Below are positions 1 through 9,870 of a stretch of 64,000 bases of DNA, piece by piece. Source of the DNA: Toxotes chatareus. Taxonomy: Eukaryota; Chordata; Actinopteri; Toxotidae. The translations under genes were made by a program, and so were the position numbers. Position 1 is the first letter of the stretch; every line of letters starts with the position of its first letter. The notes below the pieces were generated by a model. It searched no databases, was not told the DNA's origin, and worked only from the letters and a program-made list of their open reading frames with translations. The stretch is taken from positions 28,977,577 to 29,041,576 of the forward strand of contig CM028884.1 of the NCBI GenBank assembly GCA_016801885.1. Direction: 5' to 3'.

Positions 1-1554
1 GTGGCAACTGCAAGCCACAGTTGGACAAGCCAAAGATAATGCATACTTCATGGGAAACTGTTCTGCAGCATGGTATGATGAGTCCTCATGTTAAAAATTA
101 AGGTGCAAATTTGTCTTTAACTGTTTCAAGGTCATTTCTCCCCATCCTGAACTCTAACTCACCCCTAAAATTGCCATGAGCTTTTTTTTTTTTTTTCTGA
201 TACGGTTCCATTAATGCATCTACCCTGCCGATGGTGGTCTTATCACAGTTTTAGCATCTGCCTTCAATGTTGGTTTTCCTCTGCCTGTCATTCCAAACTT
301 TAGGCCTTGCAGTAAAAAAAAAACTCAATCATTGGAGAGATGGGCCTACAGGCCGACATTATGTGCAGCAGTGTGTGATGTAAACACCCACTTCTACCCG
401 GCAGCATAATTTTACCTTCAAACAAGAAAGCTCACAGCTCTGGTTGTCAGTGTCACTAAATGAGGCCTACATATATTAACTCTCTCTGCTATGAATAGAA
501 CGTTTTTCCCTCTTTTGTTTCGTGACAGCCTTGTGTGCTCAGATGGACATGTTGGCACCATGATGGCAATCTCACGGAGTTGATTATGACTTTCTTCACA
601 TTTGTATATTCAACGTGTTTCAGAATCCATTTACTCTCTTTGAGCAAACGTTAGTTCGGCTGTGTGGGAGTTTGAGGACCTTAAATGGCCATAAAAACCG
701 AGTCAACATCATTCACTTTCGACGCAAATTTAACATTATGACTATATGCATGTGACTGCATTAGCTGCCTGGGTGTACCTAATAAATTTTCATAGATTTT
801 CATAGCTTGTTCATAGTCACCTGAACAAGCTGGAAAACATTCAAAATCTCCAGAACAAACCTTGAGTTGAGATTGTTTTGTTAGCTGCTGTTTCCAGCAG
901 CAACAGTGAACTGTCAAGCTTGACTTGACGGTTCTCAGAATCATGAAAGGTTTGAACAACTACCGTTCCATGATGAGCAAACGCCATCTGCTGATATGAT
1001 TGAAAGCCACGGAACAAATGAGTAAAGATCCTGAGTTGAGATATTTTTTGCTGGAAGCTCCTCGTAGTTTTATTTAGAACATCTTACTGGAATAATTGTG
1101 AGAATTTCTAAAGAAAGATAATTCTGTTGAACACAGATTGGCTGATGTTACTAACAGACTGTGATTTTAATTAATTTATTGTTTAGATTCCATGTCTGTG
1201 TTAAAGTGCTATTTGAGAGGGCTGATGGCTGGTGATTGTAAGGCTGCTCTTTCAGGTTTTTAATGCAGTTTGCAGTGGAATAGTTTCTTGTACATTTAAA
1301 TCTCTTGCCAAACTGAGAGCCGTTAAGAAAATAAACTAAACTTTCTTGGTTTCCTGGTGAAGTTAGTTGTGTCATCAACCTCAAAGATACAAGGGCTTTG
1401 GTGTTTTAGACTTCTGACTTCTGTTTTCCCATATATTCACATTCCACTCACACAAATTCTAGTGCGACCCTGCCACTAACAGTATTTTTTAAGTGAGTTG
1501 AAAATGGTCTCCTAGAATTGGAGATAAAGTTACACATACATACATACATGCCTG
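1..1554. other. Non-coding stretch, no gene seen
   Basis: I see no coding exon with splice sites and no recognisable RNA gene here. The stretch is AT-rich with a poly-T run at about 181-196. Open frames on the minus strand at 681-959 and 1151-1384 have no recognisable protein similarity and look like chance. Confidence 0.5.
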
Positions 1555-1990
1555 CAGACCTCAAGACCACTTCAGTGACACATAGCAGCCCAAAGGATGC
1601 TTCCAATGTGGTAGATACAACCATTGCACAAACAGCATACTATCAAACTGACCAAAGACTTCACTGATGTCCTTACAAACAAGATACATGTGATCAGTGG
1701 AGTCATTAGCTGCAAAACCACTTCTGTTGTTTACCACTTGGAATGCCCCTGTGGATGTTTTTATGCCAGCAGGACTCAGTGGAAACAAAGGAGAGAATTG
1801 CTGAACATAAATATGCCATAAGTGTTGGTAATAAGGGATATTCCATGACCCTGAATGCCGCCTCATTGGTCTCCTGTGGGATTTCTGTAGCCCCACCCCC
1901 CAATTTGGGTCATACCTTCTGCTACTTAAGTGCTTCTGTTTTGTATTTTACTCCAACATCCAGATGAAGGCTTTTAGCAGAAATACGCTT
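1555..1990 (+). mobile_element. Decayed Penelope-like retroelement fragment (GIY-YIG end)
   Basis: Three reading frames, interrupted by frameshifts and a stop, together resemble the C-terminal end of a Penelope-like retroelement. About 1595-1650 reads GCFQCGRYNHCTN, the cysteine-rich linker. About 1650-1800 reads through SCKTTSVVYHLECPCG and FYASRT, matching the GIY-YIG nuclease core in which VVY...YVGxT is usual. A second frame from about 1795 gives RIAEHKYAISVGNKGY, the conserved R..EH block. The element is a 3' fragment: no reverse transcriptase lies upstream. The frameshifts and the degenerate YIG position (YAS) mean it is inactive. Known: Penelope-like elements couple a telomerase-like RT to a GIY-YIG endonuclease and occur widely in teleosts. 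Assignment to a subfamily is not attempted. Confidence 0.7.
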
Positions 1991-4967
1991 GTGTCAGCAA
2001 TGTAATGTTACGGTCGTTATTTTATACTCAGGTTTTTTTCATGTTTTCCAACCCCCCCAAAGTATTAGCATCCATTCAGTTCTATAGCCTGAAAATCAAG
2101 CTGCAGAATTTCTGCCTTCACTATTTTTGAATTCTTGTTTAGTGCAAGTTGATTTTGAAAATCTGCGCTGCCTTACAACACAACAATAAGAAGCTGTAAA
2201 AACCTAAAAACAGACATAATTTCAACTAGAATAAGTTAAGTTTATGCAAACAAGTTTCAAGGCTCTGCAAGCTGATTTTCACTTCTCACAGAAATGTGAA
2301 TGCAATGCAAACCCCTGGCTGCCTTGGAGGTGGGGGAAAGCATCACAGATCTATACACCATGGATTGTTGTGGAAAGCGGTCAGCGGTAACGTAAAGTAT
2401 ATCTGACTTATGATATGGCCTCTTGCTGTAATACAAACAGGTTTTACTGTGCAAAGACTGGATCCCACACATGCTCAGTATGCCACGGGGAACTTGCTGA
2501 TTTGTAAAAAATAACATAAAACAAACAACATGGTTTATTATGGTGTCTGTAACATTAATATTTACCTACCTCACAGCAGACAAGGGACCAGAGTATTCTA
2601 TATAGTCATATTCCTCATCTCAAGAGGAAGAAAACAATAAAATTCATACCACGCCCTGCGATGATGAAGTTAGTGATTCATTCGATTCACTGGCAGTTTT
2701 TACGGTGCAGCCAGAGTGCTTTAAAATAGATAAATTATTAATAGAGCATAACAATAAAAGGCAAAATACAACAACTCATAAGTACCAGAGAGCAACTCTC
2801 AAAACAGTAAAACACAGTTGAACAAGCTGAGCATTTAAAACTCAAGAAAACATGGCAGGAATAACAGCAGTTTGGCAGGGGATCAAAAGCAAAGACAGGA
2901 ATACAATCATGAATAATCAATACTATAAACTTTGAGAAACAAGACATTACTTCAGAGGCTGTGGCATTAACACCATCACCACTGTCTGTCTTCAATACCT
3001 CCATGAACTGCAAGATGACTCGGCTGTGTGTGCAGGTTAAACAAACTTCAACACATAATCATTACTTCAGGTATTTGGATCTATTATCTTGGTCGACAGT
3101 TGTTACACAGCACAAGTCTCTGTCTGTGCTCTCAAACACGAGCATGCAGCACAGCCCGAAGTGTTGGATGGGATACACGCTAGTCATATCAAATTGATGA
3201 ATGAAGGTATGGTGGTGTAATAACTTTGCTACCTGCCTCGCAACCAAAAAGCTATGTCATGAAGTCCAACAGTGCAGGCTCTGGAAATTTCACAAAAGGA
3301 GCACAGTGTTATAAAATGCAAATACATGCTTCTTACATGAAAAGTGAGAAAAATACATTTCCCCATCGCTAAAGGATTATGCGAGGACAGGACAAGGAAC
3401 ATCAGTGGTTTGAAACTGAAATGATGAATGGAAGGGCACCACTGTGGCAGCGATAGAGAGGCAGATGTATTCTACTGCAAGAGAGTCACAATATTTCACT
3501 AACCGAGTCAAACTGTGAAGTTCTCCACTTACTGTGAATGATTCTGGATGTTTTTCTCACATAGTCATGAAACCACCTTAATGTAAGGAAGAGAGAACGA
3601 AAACACCAAGACAGGAGGGTCACAGAATGTGCACGAAGTTTCACAGCATGAATTTTGCGCCAAATAAGTCTCCACTGTCCATTTTATTCAATTAGGATCG
3701 TCCTCACAACGTCTGCCAGACAGTCCAAAGGTATTAGATGTGGCAGATGAACTGAAGCATGTGTTTTTCTTCATTGCCTTTTTTGTTTTTGAATTTACTT
3801 CACTAAATATGCCTGTGTGCTTTCAGACCTTTTCACCTGATGAACAACATTAAAAATGCATGTCCAATTTATGCAGTTTGTGGTAGAAAAATGTACCGGA
3901 TAATATTCATTTCCACAAACCGCCTGGTCTCATAGGACATTTCGTAATTATTTGTACCGATGCACTGTCTTTCCTTTGTAGAATATAAGAGAGAATTTAC
4001 ATGCCGGGGGGCTGCAGATACCACACGTGTTTTCCCTGACTTGTCAACAGGATTTTTCAGTGAAAACTCGACCTCATGTCCCTCCTGGAGCTCCATACAA
4101 GTCATCCAAGACAGACCAATTTAAATCAATGTAAGCAGAGCATGTTTGCTGGTACTGACATGGCCACAATCTATCTTACAGCAATTACAAAATGATTCCT
4201 TGTCAACAGGAAATGCAAGCCAAAGGGGGAGATATGCTAAAGTCACAATGAAATGTCAGTTTTTTAGACAGTAGGGCTGCCTTGCTGTTTGATGTATTGG
4301 CTGTAAAAAGAGGGATATCTGGGGCAGGACACAAAAGGTTTTCTCAAAAGTGTGAACTAATGAGATATCAGGGCAGCGCAGTATCTATTTACGTACAGTG
4401 ACAGTACTGCAGCAAGTATGCCCTTTATGTAGCAAAGCAGAAAGTAAAGGTGTGGTGGCCGGGTATTTGACTTGCCTGACTCAACAGAAATGAGGGGCAG
4501 TGGAGTTTCCATCCTGTAATAGGCCTACAGTCAATGTTTGCTTTGAAACTGTAAACACAATTTAACCTAACCTTCATCATTTCTTAGCAGTAGTTTATTT
4601 ACTATGCCCTCGATATTTACTGAATTTTATGCGCACTGTAGTTGACATGCGCATTGTTGAAAGAAATAATTTTTAAAAATGTTGACAGTGGATGTTATAA
4701 AAGTTTTGTCCTCCAATGTAATCCTGGGTTTAGCGGAATTGTCCAATACCAACGTTCGGTAGGGTTGGGTTGATAGGGTTGGTTAGGAGAACAAAGATTC
4801 TTCGAGGAGAGGCAGGATTGTTGTGGTTGGTAATATAATGTATACAACCAGATGCATCTTGAGATAAACACATAAGGCACATACATCTCCCAGAAAATTG
4901 AAAAAAAAGAATCATGGGGAAAAAATTGACTCTTCTTGGTAAAGACACAATAAGTTATCTGATTGTA
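1991..4967. other. Non-coding stretch, no gene seen
   Basis: About 3 kb of AT-rich sequence without recognisable exons. Minus-strand frames at 2257-2517, 2738-3013 and 3869-4105 show no family motif. A short G/T-rich patch at about 4750-4800, with repeats of the type GGGTTGGGTTGATAGGGTTGG, lies just before the first recognisable Gypsy sequence and may be part of an element I cannot name. Confidence 0.45.
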
Positions 4968-5400
4968 AGCAAAATGAGAGCACAGATCCTGTCTGAAATG
5001 GAAGAACAGGAGACGATGGAGCGAGTGAATAAATATGCATGCGTCCTCATGCTAGTGTGGAAGAAGGATAGCAGTGTGAGACTGCACTGCCTTCAGGTGG
5101 CTAAATGCAAGGACCCTTAAGAATGTGCACCCGCTACCACTACCAATCAGACTGCCTGGTCGCCGTGGGTGGGAACACCTACTTCAGCACAATGGACTTG
5201 ACCTCTGGCAGGGGAGGACAAGAAATATACTGCATTCATGACAGTTCATTCATTCAGTGGGATTGTATGGGTCCAACAGAATAACACAAGGTCGGCGTAA
5301 CAGTCCATATTTGGAGATCAGAACTTCAGCAGCCTGTTGTGCGACTTTGATAATCTGCTCGTGTTTGCCCCAACAGAAGAGGAGGCAAGAGATTGTTTTC
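4968..5400 (+). pseudogene. Gypsy reverse transcriptase remnant
   Basis: The start of the palm domain is recognisable as NKYACVLMLVWKKDSSVRL at about 5020-5090, equivalent to the SPYASPVVLVRKKDGSxRL block of gypsy RTs. The segment that should follow is broken by a frameshift. A second block at 5149-5208 (GGNTYFSTMDLTSG) corresponds to the first catalytic Asp region. The region around 5335-5390 reads LLCDFDNLLVFAPTEEEA, where the usual YxDD box has become DFDN, so the catalytic pair is lost. The intervening fingers/palm sequence around 5210-5330 is degraded and seems to carry a deletion. Confidence 0.8.
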
Positions 5401-5739
5401 CAATGACTCAGACTTCAAAACCTTTAACTGCGCCACAAATAATGCCACTTGTTGAGATCCTCAGTCAAGTTTCAGGATCACATTATAGATTACAATGGAG
5501 TGACTGTGGCCCCGGCAAAAATTTAGGTCACATTAAAGATGTCAAAGGCGAAACAGATGGAGAACGATGGCTGCACATCATCGGTAAAGAGGATGAAATC
5601 TTTCTTGGGAATGGTGTTTTACTACCAACACTTATCCCTAATTGCTCCCCCACAGCCAAGCCATTGTTTGCCCTCCCTGCTGGACTAAAGAGACGTGGGA
5701 AAGTCAGAACAAACTCCAACTCTGGCCTTGACAGGAAAA

Positions 5740-6110
5740 TCACACCCCGTGATTAGACAGAAGAATGGGATGCAGCCCTGTGTAACCTGAAAGGGAATCT
5801 TTTGAACTGTGTTGTCCTATCACACCCAGATTTCCCTCAGCTCCTAATCCCATCTATTAGTGCCTCAGTAGACGGGCTTGGAGCTGTTCTGTGACAAATA
5901 CCAGCTGGTGAATAAAAGGCACGCCCCATTGCTTTCTCTAGTAAGACTGAGCAGTTCTCAGAAATACCCAGCCCACAGGCTTGAGTTTTAGCCTTGATAT
6001 GGAGTGTGTGAGAGAAATTCAGCCAGCGGTAAAGAGGCCATTCTTTTACAGTATGGACTGACGACCACCCTCTCACATATCTCATGACAAAACCTAAACG
6101 TAGTAACGTA
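5740..6110 (+). pseudogene. Gypsy RNase H remnant
   Basis: A single frame with several stops gives LNCVVLSHPDFPQLL then SASVDGLGAVL, the gypsy RNase H start in which TDAS..GLGAVLSQ is usual. It continues as ARPIAFSSKT and, with errors, to a WTDxxPLTY-like end at about 6050-6090. The acidic residue in TDAS is changed (ISAS) and at least four in-frame stops are present, so it cannot encode an enzyme. The connection from RNase H to the integrase zinc-binding region is shortened relative to typical elements. Confidence 0.75.
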
Positions 6111-6139
6111 AGTGGTGGCTGATTCTCTCAGCAGAGACC

Positions 6140-6660
6140 CCTGTGCAAAAACAGTCAGCCACAGAAGGCGCTGTTCCAGGAGTTCAATATGGTGTCTTCT
6201 GCAGGGTCACCAAGGACCCCATCAGTAAACAAGAGAGACACCACTATGTTCTGCCTGACAGCCTCAAAGACAAAGTGTCAAGTGCTGCCAAAGGTGCATC
6301 GTGGCCGAAACACCAGACCCCTCAGCTCGAGCCCAGCTTGAGACCATCAGAACTTTTCCACCTATGAAGCTAGCGTGTTTGGACTTCTGGAGTGCAGAGG
6401 ACAGTTAGCAGCAGAGGACAGTTGCCCATGTTTGTCCCTTGCACAAATCAGACCGCAAAATCAGCAGCTGAGAAGCTGTGGGATGCCTGTGTATGGGTTC
6501 CCTGAACGTATCCACTCCAATCAGGGGACCAACTTTGAAAGTGAGCTCGTAGCAGAACTGCTCAGACTTTCTGGAGTCTCCCAATCACACATTACAGCAT
6601 TTCATCCCATGAGAAATGGAGGAACTGAAAGATAGATACAAACTCTGACATTTGCATAGT
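6140..6660 (+). pseudogene. Gypsy integrase remnant (zinc-binding to catalytic core)
   Basis: The segment opens with QYGVFCRVTKDPISKQE and YVLPDSLKDKV (about 6190-6280), a standard lead-in to the integrase HHCC region. It passes RTPDPSARAQLE (about 6310-6345, in another frame) and the first catalytic block containing CLDFWSAE (about 6370-6395). The second catalytic block at about 6495-6540 reads YGFPERIHSNQGTNFES, where the catalytic Asp of SDQG is now Asn. Exactly 35 residues later the final Glu is retained in HPMRNGGTER (about 6600-6632), so the D-35-E spacing is intact while the middle Asp is gone. Frameshifts separate the blocks. Confidence 0.85.
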
Positions 6661-6689
6661 ACAGTATAACAGTATATGAAACCACCAGA

Positions 6690-7110
6690 TATGCACCGTT
6701 CCATCTTATGTTTGGTCAAATCCCAATGCTCCCAGCGGATGTGATGTTCAAACAAGTGCTGCACGACCAAGTGGTTGATGATCAAAAAAGCTACGTGAAA
6801 ACACTAGTGTCATATCCTCATGAAGCAGCCAGAATTGCCCAGAAATGTGGTATCAAAGAACAAGACAAAGAAGCAAAAGGCTACAACAGAAAAGTAAAAG
6901 ACACTCACCTGAATTCAGGAGACAGAGCGCTAGTGAAAAACAAAGGTTGGAGAGGAAAGAAAAAACTTAGCTGACAAAATGGAATGCAACAGTCAAACAC
7001 AGGAACCTGCAGACTCACACATACAAGCTGGAGGACAGTAAAGGTGACACAGAGACACAAAGCAACCTGGTCCTGGACATCAGCTTTCTGCCTCTGGTGA
7101 CAATTGAAGA
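6690..7110 (+). pseudogene. Gypsy integrase C-terminal tail remnant
   Basis: The frame beginning near 6690 (YAPFHLMFGQIPMLPADVMF) runs through QVLHDQVVDDQKSYVKTL and KVKDTHLNSGDRALVKNKG to about 6975. It is the region after the catalytic core of fish gypsy integrases: the LMFGRxPRLPxD motif followed by the GDxVLVxxKG fold. After a frameshift the text HTYKLEDSKGDT and NLVLDISFLPL (about 7010-7100) is the usual continuation. From about 7110 to 7430 the sequence stays in loosely open frames but is not recognisable. Confidence 0.75.
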
Positions 7111-7874
7111 GGAATTGTGTTATGCTGAATCAAAGGAAAGGTTGCATGCACCTGATCCCCTGGACTCTTTGGAGGAGGAGGACACAGGGGATAGGATCAG
7201 TTGATGGATAATGGGTGAACCAGGGGACCTTCAATGTGAGGAAATTCTTAGTGAAGGACTGTCTGAGGAGCAGTCTGTCGATTATCAAATCCAGTGCTCT
7301 CCAAGTGACCAGACTCAAACAGAGAAAGTGGCCTGGACAGTTTCAAACACGTCAGATGTACTTTCAGGGCACCCAAACACCCAGTTACATCCAGAAGGCA
7401 CAGATGGTGACACAGAGACATACTAAGGACTAGTAACTTCGAGGGACATAAGCCATGACACAGGCACACAAGTGCATTTGTCCGCAGACACAGAGCATGT
7501 GGTCGGGACATGAATAGGCAGGGTCAGTTAAAGGATCAGTCGTCTCACTGAATCTATGGTCCAAAAGCCTTTTGGCAGAAGGTCTCAGTCACTGCATACA
7601 CTATTTTAAGGTGACAAACTTATCCTTGGTTTCTCTTGTACCTCTAATTTTAATTTACACATGCTTTATGTGTTTGGAAGTGGTCGGGAGTTTGTATGAT
7701 GTACAGCGCATCATATCAGTCTAAGAACGGAGGCCTGATCACCCTTATGTTTTCGTGGATACAGTAAAGCTCAGTTTTTCAGTGAACCCCATCCAGGTTT
7801 TCACATTTTGTGTCGGTTATCTTAGTGTTTTGACTGATTTATTTAGTGGTTTGGTATGGATTTTGGTGAACACT

Positions 7875-7886
7875 AGGAGGGGCGGA
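7875..7886 (+). other. Polypurine tract of the Gypsy element
   Basis: The run AGGAGGGGCGGA sits immediately before the TGTAAC at 7887, the position and composition expected for the plus-strand primer of an LTR retrotransposon. One C interrupts the purines. Confidence 0.6.
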
Positions 7887-8140
7887 TGTAACTGATGTAT
7901 TCATGTGATCGCTTTACATAAATAGGTTCAAACCAGGGTAACAGAGCTCAGAGATGGTTTCTCATGTAGTCCACTGTTCTCCCCCTTTCTCCTTTTAAGG
8001 TATGTGTGTAGAAACCTGGTCATGTGAAGTTGCTGTATTGATATTATTGTGTTTTACACAATGAGAGAATAAATCTGCCCCCACTGGCTGGCAAGGCAGC
8101 AGTTGTCCTCATCTCATTCCTCATCATACACAAACACAAC
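7887..8140 (+). repeat. 3' LTR of the Gypsy element
   Basis: The candidate LTR begins TGTAACTGATG right after a polypurine tract. It contains an AATAAA at about 8069 and ends near ACACAACACA at about 8135-8140. Only one copy was seen: the matching 5' LTR is not in the upstream 7.8 kb. The right boundary is approximate and no target duplication was confirmed. Confidence 0.55.
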
Positions 8141-8654
8141 ACAGTTTGAGAGTTAGTAGCAGAATGGAGTGTCGAGCCAAACCGAGCAACACACAACAAT
8201 CTTATGGAGGCATATAGCTTAAATCTTCTCTTGCTATACACCCAGTTGACACACTGTACATAGGTTGTATTTCTATTTTAGTCTCATGTTGTTTTCGTTT
8301 TGATATCTCCAAACCAAATTTGATGCTCTGGTTGCTATGGAAATAAAAAGTCTTTAATCTTGGAGAAAGCGTGCACAATCCAGCAGGAACAGGCTCTGCC
8401 TTCACAGCAATGTACCACTGGCCGGGTTAGCAATGCACACAAAGAGATGGAAACAGATTTAGATGGAAAGCCTGTGTTTCTGCTACACTGGTGTGCAGAT
8501 GTTGTCTTCTCTGCTCCTGTGAGGCAAACAAAGATATGCTCATCAGCATATACAGTATGCTTAGGTAAAAACAAAACGAACAAAATGGAACAAAAACATC
8601 TAAGAGTTTGACATTATAGCTGCACTGCTCTCTCCTAAATAAATGTCTTTATTT

Positions 8655-8715
8655 ATTTAGATGGATGGATGGATGGATAGGTGGATACTTTATTCATCCC
8701 CTAGGGGAAATTCAC
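8655..8715 (+). repeat. (GATG)n tail and conserved teleost repeat end
   Basis: A GATG/GATA tetranucleotide run at about 8660-8685 is joined to ACTTTATTCATCCCC...GGGGAAATTCACA. This junction is a very common dispersed-repeat terminus in fish genomes, probably the 3' end of a non-LTR retroelement. The family name is inference. Confidence 0.6.
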
Positions 8716-9599
8716 AATATTTGTATATTAACAATGGACCAAAGATCGATGTGCAACATTAAAGGTGTTGCTCATAGTGTCAAACATATTTATAATTATT
8801 TGAATTCTTTTGGTCCAAATGTTCTCTCACTGTACACTTTGTTCTACTTTGCTGTGACATGAGTGCCCTGGTGAATAAACACATAATTAAAGCTGAATGA
8901 ACAGCTCAGTCAGCATTCAGGTATAGCTCTTGCATACCAGTGAAGATCCTCTCCACGGTTTTATAAATGCCGTATTAAGGACATGTTTTTCAAGTTAAAA
9001 TGGCAATTAAGACGGCTCATTTTAGACTTATTTTGAATAGTTCTGTTCAAACTGGCACACGGTCCCTGAGGGTGTGCCACAAATAATTCATGAGTATTCA
9101 CAGACGTTTAATACAGTTGCTCTAGAGCTATTATTGTACTAAGTGCCATAAATGTGTTACACACCAAATTTAAGATAAATTTCTGCCAGGATTTGTCTCC
9201 TATTATACTGATTGTTGTTACTGCTGTTGAACCACTCACAGTATGCTGATTTATTCACCTCAGCTGCACGTAGTTCATTGACAGTGAAAGTGATCTATGG
9301 GTACATACTGTGTGTTTGCCCTCAGTGTCACCTGCACATCAGGCCCTTCAGGCACTGTATTTGTTGAAACTGTAAGTCTATTTGTAGCGGATGTTGTGGT
9401 ACAAGGTTGTAAAGTGTGAGCTGACTGAAGGCATATGGTTACAGATTGTATCTGATAAAGATAAATATAGAAGTGAGGGCTAAGTCTATTAACTATAAAA
9501 TTATATACAGCTTACACTGGACACCTAGTAGGTTGAAGTTATCTATATCCCTTTAATTTAGGTTTGAAATGTCCAAGAGAAAAAGGAAAGTTTATACAT
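8716..9599. other. Non-coding stretch
   Basis: Nothing recognisable: no exon, repeat family or RNA gene that I can support. Confidence 0.45.
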
Positions 9600-9870
9600 G
9601 AATTATTGTCACGATCAGCCCCTCCAGAGACTTTTTTTGGACTCTTGTTGGTTTCTTTGTTTTTCTTTTTAGTGTTTCCCGCCTTATGTTGAAGTTGCAT
9701 TCCTTGTTTATCAGTTGTTGTGTTACTTCCTGTCTTTGTGTTTTCCTGCCTTTGTGATTGTCTGCCTCTCCCTGATGTGTTTCACCCGTTCCAAATTACC
9801 TCTCCCCACCTTGTGTAAGTCTTAATGCTTCCTTCTCGCCTTGTCAGTTTGTTTGAGTTTGCTAAGTATA
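9600..9870 (+). repeat. Probable dispersed teleost repeat (T/C-rich retroelement-like end)
   Basis: The stretch is rich in phrases such as ACTTCCTGTCTTTGTG, CACCCGTTCCAAATTACC and CTCCCCACCTTGTGTA. These resemble the recurring C/T-rich untranslated ends of teleost retroelements, and a related patch occurs at about 51.4-51.8 kb in this window. No open reading frame is associated. Family membership is inferred from resemblance only. Confidence 0.4.

Larger units (their letters stand above)
4968..8140 (+). mobile_element. Decayed, 5'-truncated Ty3/Gypsy LTR retrotransposon
   Basis: Fragments of a gypsy pol polyprotein occur in canonical order along the plus strand: reverse transcriptase (about 4968-5400), RNase H (about 5740-6110), integrase zinc-binding and catalytic regions (about 6140-6660) and the integrase C-terminal tail (about 6690-7110). 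A polypurine tract at 7875-7886 is followed by a TGTAAC... LTR start at 7887. The order RT - RNase H - integrase is diagnostic of Ty3/Gypsy rather than Ty1/Copia. Many stops and frameshifts, lost catalytic residues and no visible gag, protease, primer-binding site or 5' LTR show it is an inactive relic. It is much more GC-rich and codon-like than the surrounding DNA. Element ends are approximate. Confidence 0.85.
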
